NCBI GenBank assembly: GCA_035650495.1
Contig: DASRHK010000092.1
Location: 1-31,639, forward strand
Source: DASRHK01 sp035650495
GTDB taxonomy: Bacteria > Pseudomonadota > Gammaproteobacteria > Nevskiales > Nevskiaceae
Length of the DNA: 31,639 bases
Direction of reading: 5' to 3'
Shown here: piece after piece, positions 24,655-31,639 of the stretch
Layout: each line of letters starts with the position of its first letter
How positions within the stretch are numbered: the stretch's first letter is position 1
Notes under the pieces: generated by a model
Seen by the model: only the letters and a program-made list of their open reading frames with translations
Told to the model about the DNA's origin: nothing
Databases searched by the model: none
Position numbers and translations under genes: made by a program

Positions 24655-24681
24655 CCGGCCGTAGATAAATCCTACTGCCGG
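24655..24681 (+). terminator. Stem-loop between glgP and the receiver gene
   Basis: CCGGC and GTAG pair with CTAC and GCCGG, with one mismatched pair between the two helices and an ATAAATC loop. No U-tract follows, so it may be a weak terminator, a Rho-stop protector or a leader structure of the receiver gene. Confidence 0.4.
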
Positions 24682-24746
24682 CCCGGGAAGCGTCTGGAAT
24701 CCCTCTAAAAAGAGCGCGGAAAACCAGCCGCCGAGGCGAGACGCGC

Positions 24747-25169
24747 ATGAAACACCGGATGGATGAGCTCAAAGCCGTGCTCATGGTCGACAGCCACTCG
24801 AGCGTGCGCGCGACCTACGAGTCGGCATTCGCAGCCGCCGGCTTCCTCGTCAAGACCGCGACCAGCGGCAGCGGCGCGTTCGTCGCGCTGCAGGCCTTCA
24901 AGCCCGACGTCGTCGTCTTCGATCTCGACACACCCGTTCCCGGCGGCATGCACTGGCTGATCGCGGCGCGACGGATTCCGCAGTTCGAGGATCTGCCGGT
25001 CGTCGTCGTCACCGCCGCGTCGCCGGGCTCGCTCGACGCCACCGCCACGCAAGTCGCGCAGCTGCACGGCGTGCCCCACAAGAAATCGTGGACGCCGGAA
25101 TCGCTCGTCGCCGTCGCTCGCTGGGCCGCGAAACACCGCGGCGTGACGCCGATGGTGAGGGCGGCGTAA
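24747..25169 (+). CDS. Stand-alone response-regulator receiver domain
   Basis: The 140 residues form a single CheY-like receiver and nothing else. The phosphoacceptor is D59 (VVVFDLDTPVPGG), the switch threonine T89 (VVVVTAA) and the conserved lysine K112 (PHKKSW). The acidic pair that binds magnesium is incomplete: D15 is present but the next position is S16 (VLMVDSHSS). It may therefore be phosphorylated poorly or differently. No kinase is nearby. GAGG lies 10 nt before the ATG. The gene is between glgP and, convergently with a 4-bp gap, treY, so a link to glycogen or trehalose control is possible but not shown. Confidence 0.85.
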   Translation: MKHRMDELKAVLMVDSHSSVRATYESAFAAAGFLVKTATSGSGAFVALQAFKPDVVVFDLDTPVPGGMHWLIAARRIPQFEDLPVVVVTAASPGSLDATATQVAQLHGVPHKKSWTPESLVAVARWAAKHRGVTPMVRAA

Positions 25170-25173
25170 CGGC

Positions 25174-27729
25174 CTAGCGGGCGACGAAGAGGCCCACCGG
25201 CCACCGCCCCAGCAGCTGCGAGACCGCGAGCGCGTCGCCTTCGATCGGCGCGCGATCGTCGAGCGCGTCGCGCCAAGCGACATTTCCTTTCATCGGCAAG
25301 CGCGTGTCGGCCCAGCGCTCCGGCGTCACGCGCGGTCGATCTTGTTCCACCAGCGGCGCGCAGCAGCGCGGCACGACAACGAGCACGCGCGCGTCGCGAT
25401 CGCGGCGCAGGAACGCGACGATGCGATCCGCGTGCGTGCCGGTGGCGGTGATCGGCTCGTAACCGCCGCGAGCGAATAGCTGCGGCAGCTGCGCGCGCAG
25501 CTTGAGCGTGCGCGCGATCAGTTGCTGCTTGATGCGGCCGTCCCGCCAGCCCGCGAGCATCGACTCGATCTGCGCGTCGCCCTGCAGCGCCGCGATGCGC
25601 GCGTCGAAGTCGACTCGCCGGCGATTGTCTGGATCGACCAGCGATAAATCCCAGAACTCGGTGCCCTGATAGAGATCCGGCACCCCGGGCGTCGTCATGC
25701 GCAGCAGCGCTTGCGAGAGTCCGTTCAGCGCGGCCGCGGGCGCGAGCGTGTCCACCAGCGCGAACAGTCCCGCGAGGAAATCTGCCGAGGTGCGCGGATC
25801 GAGCAGGCGCTCCAGGAATTTCGCGCACGCTTCTTCGTAGGCGAGATTGGGCTCGACCCAGCTCGTGCGCAGCTTCGCCTCGCGCAGCGCCTTCAGCTGC
25901 CACTGCGCGATGCGCTCGCGAAACGCGTCGAGACCCGCACGATCGTCAGGCCGTAATGCGAGCGGCCACGCCCCAAACAGCATCTGATAGAGCATGTATT
26001 CGTCTGCGGCACCCGGTGCGGCGAGACCGTCGATCTGCGCGCGCAGGCTCGCGTTGCGCGTCAGCCAGTCGCCGACTGCGTCTTCCCAGCGCTGCGGCAT
26101 CTCGGAGAGCACGGCGAGACGCGAGCGCACGCCCTCGCCGCGCTTATGGTCGTGCGTCGCGGTCGCGAGCAGCGTGTCGGGGAAGTGCTCGAGCCGCTGC
26201 AGCGACTCGCGATGGAATTGGTCGACCGACATCGCGAACTGCGCGGGATCGGCGCCGACTTCGTTGCGCGACAGCAGCCGGCCGTGGCGATAGAACGCGG
26301 TGTCCTCGACGGCTTTCGCCGCGAGCGGGGCGCACAGCTGCTGGAACCTTGCGATCGCGCGCATGCGCAGACGCTGCGCGCGCGGCGGCCGCACTTTCAT
26401 CGGCGCCTCGCCGCCGACCCAGCGATCGATCACGTCGACGAGCTCGCGCTCATGCGGCCGGCAGGCCTTGCGCGCGCGCTCGCGCACGCCGGCCATCAGC
26501 GCCTCGTCCTCGGTGGAGCGCCCGCGGCGGTCTGCATAGACGCGATACACCGGCATCTGCACGAGGATTTCGGTCAGCACGCGACGGATCGTGCCGAGCG
26601 TCACGTCGCGCGTCGACGGATCGCTGCGCGCGATGCGGTGCAATGCCTGCGCGGTCGCGTTGAAGTCCGCGACGAGCAGCTCCTCGACGATGCGCCGGCG
26701 CGCGCGGCGCTCTTCGACCTCGAAATCCCCCGCGCGGCCGGTGATCCCGGTCCAGAGCGCGGTGAGCGGCGCCTCGCCGCTCGGATCGTGCAGCAGCGCG
26801 TTGACGTGGTTCATGAAGCTGTAGCCGCTGGTGCCGTCGATCTGCCAGTCGCGATGCAGCCGCTCACCGGGCGCGAGGATCTTCTCGACGATGATGTAGG
26901 CGTTCTTCAATCGCGATCGAAGCTTGCGGCAATACGCGCGCGGATCGGCGAGACCGTCGATGTGGTCGATGCGCACGCCGTCGATCAGGCCCTCATCGCA
27001 CAGCCGCAGCGTGGTCGCGTGCACCGCGTCGAACACGGCGGGCTCCTCCACGCGCAGCGCGGCCAGCGAGATGATGTCGAAGAAGCGCCGCCAGTTGATC
27101 TCATCGGCCGCGGTGCGCCACCACGCGAGTCGCCAGTGCTGACGCTCGAACAGCTGGTGCAGTCGCGCCGGATCAGAGCCGATCTCGGCGAGCGATGCGT
27201 TGACCGTGCGCGGCGCGAGCGGGAAGCGATGCTCGAAATACTGCGCGTGCCATTTGCCGCCGTCGCATTCGAGCTTGATCTCGCCGCTCGCCAGCGCCTC
27301 GCCGTATGGCTTGCCGAGGAATGGCGCCGCGATGCGCCCGCGCAGCGCCGGATCGGTGACGTGCCAGTCGATGTCGAAGAACGTGGCGTAGCGGCTGTCG
27401 CGTCCGTGCTCCAGCACGTCGAGCCACCAGGCGTTGTCGGCACCGCCGACCGCCATGTGATTCGGCACGATGTCGACGATGATGCCGAGCCCACGCTCGC
27501 GCGCCTTCGCCGCGAGCGCGCGAAAGCCGTCCTCACCGCCGAGCTCCGGATTGACGTGCGCGTGGTCGATGACGTCGTAGCCGTGCATCGAGCCGGCGCG
27601 CGCGGTGAGGATCGGCGACAGATAGAGATGGCTCACGCCGAGCGCCGCGAAATAGTCGACGCGCGCGGCGGCGTCCGCGAACGTGAAGCCGCGATGCAGC
27701 TGCAGGCGCAGCGTCGCGCGCGGCGTCAT
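25174..27729 (-). CDS. treY: Maltooligosyl trehalose synthase
   Basis: This 851-residue GH13 enzyme turns the terminal alpha-1,4 bond of maltodextrins into the alpha,alpha-1,1 bond of trehalose. It is TreY by its N-terminus (TLRLQLHRGFTFADAAARVDYFAALG) and SPILTARAGSMHGYDVIDH. The catalytic nucleophile is D255 (GVRIDHIDGLADP), the acid is E282 (YIIVEKILAPGE), and the transition-state aspartate lies in ATATHDHKRGEG. The C-terminal sheet domain is complete. The ATG overlaps the malQ stop as ATGA. It is the last gene of the glgX-treZ-malQ-treY operon and converges on the receiver gene. Confidence 0.96.
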   Translation of the reverse strand: MTPRATLRLQLHRGFTFADAAARVDYFAALGVSHLYLSPILTARAGSMHGYDVIDHAHVNPELGGEDGFRALAAKARERGLGIIVDIVPNHMAVGGADNAWWLDVLEHGRDSRYATFFDIDWHVTDPALRGRIAAPFLGKPYGEALASGEIKLECDGGKWHAQYFEHRFPLAPRTVNASLAEIGSDPARLHQLFERQHWRLAWWRTAADEINWRRFFDIISLAALRVEEPAVFDAVHATTLRLCDEGLIDGVRIDHIDGLADPRAYCRKLRSRLKNAYIIVEKILAPGERLHRDWQIDGTSGYSFMNHVNALLHDPSGEAPLTALWTGITGRAGDFEVEERRARRRIVEELLVADFNATAQALHRIARSDPSTRDVTLGTIRRVLTEILVQMPVYRVYADRRGRSTEDEALMAGVRERARKACRPHERELVDVIDRWVGGEAPMKVRPPRAQRLRMRAIARFQQLCAPLAAKAVEDTAFYRHGRLLSRNEVGADPAQFAMSVDQFHRESLQRLEHFPDTLLATATHDHKRGEGVRSRLAVLSEMPQRWEDAVGDWLTRNASLRAQIDGLAAPGAADEYMLYQMLFGAWPLALRPDDRAGLDAFRERIAQWQLKALREAKLRTSWVEPNLAYEEACAKFLERLLDPRTSADFLAGLFALVDTLAPAAALNGLSQALLRMTTPGVPDLYQGTEFWDLSLVDPDNRRRVDFDARIAALQGDAQIESMLAGWRDGRIKQQLIARTLKLRAQLPQLFARGGYEPITATGTHADRIVAFLRRDRDARVLVVVPRCCAPLVEQDRPRVTPERWADTRLPMKGNVAWRDALDDRAPIEGDALAVSQLLGRWPVGLFVAR

Positions 27730-29663
27730 GATCGGCCGCGCTCGATGCGCACGGCGTCGAGTCGCGACGACACCTCGGGTGTTTCCAGCAACGTGTCGAC
27801 GGCGCGCGGCAGGCGCCGTCGCCAGTTCGGATGCTCGTCGGTCGTGCCCGGAACGTTCGGGCGCTCATCCAGACCGACCACGTCCTCCAACGGCAGCATC
27901 GCCAGCCGCGACGGCGTGCGGGCGACGAAGCGCAGCGCAGCGTCCACCGCGGATTGCGGCGACTCGCGCGGCGGCGGCTCGCTCTGCACCAGCCCCGCGT
28001 GACGGAACGCCGCCCAGAGCGCGCGCCGATCGTCTTCCTCCTGCTCCTTCCACCAGCGCGCGACCGGCGGCACGTCGTGCGTGCTGGTCATCGCCACCGC
28101 GTCCGGCGACCAGCGCGACGGGTCGCGGAACAGTCCGTGCTCGCGCTCGAACCAGAGCACGCGCATGCCGAGCAGCCCCGCTTCGGCGAGCGTGTCCTGG
28201 AAGCCTTCCGGCACCGTGCCGAGATCCTCGCCGATGATCAGCGCGCGATGGAGCACCGATTCGAGCGCGATGAGGCGCAGCAGATCGCGCAACGGATACT
28301 TCAGGTACGCGCCGTCCGTCGCGCTCGCGCCTTCCGGCACCAGCCACAGCCGATTCAAGCCGAGCACGTGATCGATGCGCATGCCGCCGGCGTGACGCAG
28401 CGCCGCGCGCAGCATCTCGAGGAACGGCGCGTAGCCGTGCTGCGTCAGCGCGCGCGGCGAGAACGTCGTGAGCCCCCACGACTGCCCTTGCAGATTCATC
28501 TCGTCGGGCGGCGCGCCGACCGAGAGCCCGACCAAAAAATCGTGCCGGCGGCTCCATGCGTGACTGCCGCCGCCGTCGGTGCCGACTGCGAGATCGGAGA
28601 CGAGCCCGATTGCCATGCCCGACGCGCGTGCGATCGCCTGCGCCTTGGCGAGCCCGCGATCGGCGAGCCATTGCTTGAACAGGTGGAAGTCGACTTCGTC
28701 GGCGTATTGCTTCGCGAACTCGCGCACCGCGTCGCTGCGCGCGTCGTCGAGCCCGCCGGGCCAGTCGCGCCAGTTCCACGGACCGCCGATGTTCAATTGA
28801 TGCGCGTGGATCGCCTCGAAGCGCGCGTGATCGGCGAGCGCTTCGCCGCCGGTGCGCTTGAAGTCGGCGAAGTCGCGCGCGGCGATCGATCGGCTCGACT
28901 TGCCGAGGATGCCGCGCTTGAGCTCGTCGTAGAGCCCGCGCAGCAGCGTCTGTCGCGCGCGGCCCGCGGCGGGCCAGTCGACGAGCTCGAGCTGCTCCAG
29001 ATGCTGAAGCTCCGGGCCGATGCCGAGCGCGTCGATCACGCCCTGCACGGGTCGCGGCCCGAGGATCGCTGCGGGGTCGGCGTGCAGCGCATTGAGGAAG
29101 AGCCGGCTCGACGGGGCGTACGGCGAGAAGCGATCGAGCTGCGCGGCGAACAGCGCGTGCACCGGCGACACGGCGATGGCGTCGGCCCCGCGCGGTGCGG
29201 CGCGCCTGGCGAGCTCGGCAAGCGCGGTGAAATCGCCGATGCCGCCGTCGCCTTTGCGACGCAGCGAATACAGCTGCGCCGCGATGCCGAACAGCTTGCG
29301 ATCGGCGCCGAACGCGCGTGGGCCGAGCGCACGCCGCGGCGCGACGGCCAGCGTGATTTCGCGATCGCCGATGGAAAGCGCGTGATAGCCGACCTGCGCC
29401 ATGCCCGGCAGCTGCTGACCGTCCGGCAGCGTGATCGGCTCTTTCTCGATCGCCGTGATCAGCGACGGCAGCTCGCGTCGACGTTCCTGCTCGACGCGCG
29501 CCAGACTCTCGTGGATCTGCGCTGGCGATGCGCACGGCAGCTCCATCGCATCGAGGATCGCGCGCAACGTGTCGGCGCCGACGGTGCGCGCTTCGTTGCG
29601 GAAGTCGCGCCATTGCGTGACGAGGCCGGCGGCTTCGGCGAGCTTGGTCAGCGCGTCGCTCAT
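27726..29663 (-). CDS. malQ: 4-alpha-glucanotransferase (amylomaltase)
   Basis: This 645-residue GH77 enzyme moves maltosyl units between alpha-1,4-glucans, lengthening short chains so that TreY, TreZ and GlgP can use them. Catalytic residues are D431 (GGMRIDHVLGL), E479 (IIGEDLGTVP) and D530 (TSTHDVPPVARWW). DLAVGTDGGGSHAW (357-370) is also typical. I start at the ATG 29663, giving the usual MSDALTKLAEAAGL N-terminus. The frame stays open far upstream, but that stretch is only treZ read in another frame. ATGA overlaps join it to treZ and to treY. Confidence 0.96.
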   Translation of the reverse strand: MSDALTKLAEAAGLVTQWRDFRNEARTVGADTLRAILDAMELPCASPAQIHESLARVEQERRRELPSLITAIEKEPITLPDGQQLPGMAQVGYHALSIGDREITLAVAPRRALGPRAFGADRKLFGIAAQLYSLRRKGDGGIGDFTALAELARRAAPRGADAIAVSPVHALFAAQLDRFSPYAPSSRLFLNALHADPAAILGPRPVQGVIDALGIGPELQHLEQLELVDWPAAGRARQTLLRGLYDELKRGILGKSSRSIAARDFADFKRTGGEALADHARFEAIHAHQLNIGGPWNWRDWPGGLDDARSDAVREFAKQYADEVDFHLFKQWLADRGLAKAQAIARASGMAIGLVSDLAVGTDGGGSHAWSRRHDFLVGLSVGAPPDEMNLQGQSWGLTTFSPRALTQHGYAPFLEMLRAALRHAGGMRIDHVLGLNRLWLVPEGASATDGAYLKYPLRDLLRLIALESVLHRALIIGEDLGTVPEGFQDTLAEAGLLGMRVLWFEREHGLFRDPSRWSPDAVAMTSTHDVPPVARWWKEQEEDDRRALWAAFRHAGLVQSEPPPRESPQSAVDAALRFVARTPSRLAMLPLEDVVGLDERPNVPGTTDEHPNWRRRLPRAVDTLLETPEVSSRLDAVRIERGRS

Positions 29664-31309
29664 GCCGAGGGCTCCAGCAAGGCGCATGCCGAAAACGCGG
29701 GCAGCACACCAGTGCGCAGTGCAGGCGTCACGCTCGCATCCGTTTCGTAGAGCGCCGGCGCGCTCTGCGGAGCGAGCGCGGCGGGCAGCGCGCCGAGGTT
29801 CGCAGCCAGCTGCAGGCGCGCGCCATCGCCGAGGCGGAAGCCGGCGCGGATCGCGAGCGGTCCGATCACGTCGGAGGACTCGCAACGCCAGCCGGCGATG
29901 CGCGGCACGAGGTCGCGGTGCCGGATCGTGAGCAGGTCGCGATACAACGCGAGCCAGGGCGCGTGCTCTGGCTGATCGCGCTCGTCGAACCGCGGCCGCG
30001 ATTGCTCGAAGGTCTTCGGATCGTTGGGATCCGGAATCTTCGCGCGCTGCGCCGGATCGGCGAACGCGGCGAACTTCGCGAACTCCTTGCGCCGGCCCTC
30101 GCGCACCGCGTCGGCGAGCTGATCGTGGAAATCGGTGAAGAACAGGAACGGCGCGCGGCTGCCCCACTCCTCGCCCATGAACAGCAGCGGAATCTGCGGC
30201 GCGAGCAGCAGGACCACGGTCGCGGCGCGCAGCGCGCGAGCGTCGGCGAGCACGCTGAGCCGCTCGCCGAAGGCGCGATTGCCGATCTGATCGTGGTTCT
30301 GGAGGAACGCGACGTAGCGATCCTTCTTCAGCGACTGCGCAAGCCGCTCGGCCGGCGCGTCGGCATAGAGACCGTAGTAACCCTCGCGCTCGCCAGTGAG
30401 GAGCACGTGGATCGAGTTGTGGAAATGCTCGTTCCATTGCGCGTCGAACTTGCCGTCGTCGAGCAGCGTGCGATCGTCGTGCTCGTTCTCGACCATCAAA
30501 TGCACGTGCCGGCTCCGCGTCGCCTCGCGCACGCGCTGCGCGAGCTCGGGCAGGAAATCGTCGGAATGGATCGCGTGCACCGCGTCGAAGCGCAGGCCGT
30601 CGAAGCGATAGTCGACGAGCCACGAAAGCGCGTTGTCGATGAAGAAGTCGCGGACCTCCCTGCGCCGGAAATCGATGGCGGCGCCCCACGGCGTCTGCAC
30701 GTCGCCGCGGAAGAACTGCGGCGCGTAGAGCGAGAGGAAATTGCCGTCCGGCCCGAAGTGGTTGTAGACGACGTCGAGGAAGATCTGCAGCCCCTCGCCG
30801 TGCGCGGCATCGACGAGCGCCTTGAGATCGTCGGGCCGACCGTACGCCGAATCGGGCGCGTACGGCAGCACGCCGTCGTAGCCCCAATTCCGAGTGCCAG
30901 AGAAATCCGCGATCGGCATCAGCTCGATCGCGGTGACGCCGAGCGATTTCAGATACGGAAGCTTTTCGACGATGCCGCGGAAGCCACCGCAGGCACCGGT
31001 GTGCAGTTCGTAGATCACGGTCTCGTGCCACGGACGCCCGCGCCAGTCGGGATGCTTCCAGCGATACGCGCCGTGATCGACGAGCTCGCTCGGGCCGTGC
31101 GCGTCTTGCGGCTGGAAGCGCGAACGCGGGTCGGGCACGCGCTCGCCGGTGCCGAGCGCGAAGCGATAGCGCGTGCCGGGCTCGCAGTCGTGGTCGAGCT
31201 CGAACCAGCCATCAGCACGGGCGCGCATGTTCCGGCCTGCAGATTCTCCTTCGATCTGGAGCGCGACGGCCTTCTGCGCCGGCGCCCACAACGCAAAGCG
31301 ATGCTTCAT
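29660..31309 (-). CDS. treZ: Maltooligosyl trehalose trehalohydrolase
   Basis: This 549-residue GH13 enzyme cuts trehalose from maltooligosyl trehalose made by TreY. A CBM48-like N-terminal domain (KHRFALWAPAQKAVALQIEG) is followed by the catalytic barrel. Catalytic residues are D242 (GLRFDAVHAI), E274 (LMVENEHDD) and D340 (FLQNHDQIGNR). ELHTGACGGFRG and AIELMPIADFSG are typical of TreZ. The ATG at 31309 overlaps the glgX stop as ATGA, and its stop overlaps the malQ start the same way. Confidence 0.96.
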   Translation of the reverse strand: MKHRFALWAPAQKAVALQIEGESAGRNMRARADGWFELDHDCEPGTRYRFALGTGERVPDPRSRFQPQDAHGPSELVDHGAYRWKHPDWRGRPWHETVIYELHTGACGGFRGIVEKLPYLKSLGVTAIELMPIADFSGTRNWGYDGVLPYAPDSAYGRPDDLKALVDAAHGEGLQIFLDVVYNHFGPDGNFLSLYAPQFFRGDVQTPWGAAIDFRRREVRDFFIDNALSWLVDYRFDGLRFDAVHAIHSDDFLPELAQRVREATRSRHVHLMVENEHDDRTLLDDGKFDAQWNEHFHNSIHVLLTGEREGYYGLYADAPAERLAQSLKKDRYVAFLQNHDQIGNRAFGERLSVLADARALRAATVVLLLAPQIPLLFMGEEWGSRAPFLFFTDFHDQLADAVREGRRKEFAKFAAFADPAQRAKIPDPNDPKTFEQSRPRFDERDQPEHAPWLALYRDLLTIRHRDLVPRIAGWRCESSDVIGPLAIRAGFRLGDGARLQLAANLGALPAALAPQSAPALYETDASVTPALRTGVLPAFSACALLEPSA

Positions 31310-31639
31310 TGCTCACTGCGCGGGACGATCGCGATCAGGACCTGCACGCTGTGCGCCGCGGTCTCGACGGTCGCGTCGGCGACGTCGCGCTCCGGCGCCG
31401 TCGGCTGCGCGCTGTCGAGGCGAAGGCGCCAGGGCAGCGTGGGTTGCGGCAATTCGAACGGCCGCGCCTCTTCGGTGTTGTTGATCAGCAGCAGCGACAC
31501 TTCCACCTGCGCGCCGTCGGCGCCGTTGATCGGCAGCGCGCGGCGGATGCCGAGCAGGCGGCCTTCGAAGTACTGCCAGTCGTCCTGGTCCATCGGATCG
31601 CCGCGCTCGTTGAACCAGTCGATGTCGCGGATCTCCGGC
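31306..31639 (-). CDS. glgX: Glycogen debranching enzyme GlgX, C-terminal end only
   Basis: About 110 C-terminal residues are visible. They begin PEIRDIDWFNERGDPMDQDD and end IAIVPRSEQ; the catalytic barrel lies beyond the right edge. The sequence fits the C-terminal sheet domain of GlgX/isoamylase-type debranching enzymes, which hydrolyse alpha-1,6 branches of glycogen, here LLINNTEEARPFELPQP and a final strand. An ATG at 31593 opens the same frame but is internal. The stop overlaps the treZ start by 4 nt, making glgX part of the same operon. Confidence 0.85.
   Translation of the reverse strand, partial: PEIRDIDWFNERGDPMDQDDWQYFEGRLLGIRRALPINGADGAQVEVSLLLINNTEEARPFELPQPTLPWRLRLDSAQPTAPERDVADATVETAAHSVQVLIAIVPRSEQ

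Noticed and set aside
26146..29750. Long plus-strand open frames (618 and 639 codons) opposite treY and malQ
   Set aside because: The minus-strand genes have all catalytic motifs. The plus-strand products are arginine-rich shadows.
29664..31031. Upstream in-frame extension of malQ giving a 1101-codon frame
   Set aside because: The extension is treZ read in another frame. MalQ has its normal N-terminus at 29663 with an ATGA overlap.

Overview
The window is 31.6 kb of GC-rich chromosome (hand counts on a few 60-base lines gave 60-72% GC). It is densely coded, with no rRNA, tRNA, CRISPR array or insertion sequence that I could recognise. The gene content fits a proteobacterium and most resembles a betaproteobacterium. 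The pointers are a split MetH, three-subunit PntAA/PntAB/PntB, a DUF1631 protein, the order priA-argS-SPOR protein, and a treZ-malQ-treY trehalose cluster. I cannot assign a genus.

Layout. (1) 1-2358, minus: methionine synthase split into two genes, a homocysteine-binding/Hcy-methyltransferase half followed by the folate/cobalamin half, which runs off the left edge. The promoter is strong and probably leaderless, and it carries a perfect 14-bp palindrome. (2) 2488-4152, plus: a DUF1631 protein. (3) 4243-9664, plus: a tight run of rubredoxin, 2-methylcitrate synthase (prpC), methylisocitrate lyase (prpB), the three proton-translocating transhydrogenase subunits and a small DUF2306 membrane protein. 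(4) 9257-15085: mostly single housekeeping or accessory genes in alternating orientation, namely a DUF5924/DUF2914 membrane protein, a GFA-family protein, a DUF4287-like protein, a small exported protein, the queuosine-precursor transporter YhhQ, a nitrobindin-like protein, an exported metalloprotease and an EamA transporter. (5) 15086-15352: non-coding, with DnaA-box matches and small inverted repeats. (6) 15353-20169, plus: priA, argS, an FtsN-like SPOR protein and a four-helix membrane protein. (7) 20190-21973, minus: mtfA and a sulfotransferase overlapping by 4 nt, in a stretch of lower GC. (8) 22030-31639: storage-glucan metabolism. This holds glgP and a stand-alone receiver protein on plus, converging on the minus-strand operon glgX-treZ-malQ-treY, in which every junction is an ATGA overlap.

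How they work together: GlgX debranches glycogen and GlgP phosphorolyses it. MalQ re-sizes the maltodextrins. TreY and TreZ turn their reducing ends into trehalose, so the right end is a glycogen-to-trehalose/glucose-1-phosphate module. In the left half, PrpC and PrpB are two steps of the methylcitrate cycle, here joined to the NADH-to-NADPH transhydrogenase.

I do not see a clearly new biological system. The points most worth a second look are: the palindrome over the leaderless metH promoter; a promoter followed at once by a terminator-like hairpin in front of rubredoxin; a membrane-protein ORF that reads 135 codons through an entire opposing gene in exact antisense codon register; recurrent -10 boxes placed for leaderless mRNAs; DnaA boxes at priA; and a receiver protein of unknown function beside the glycogen genes.
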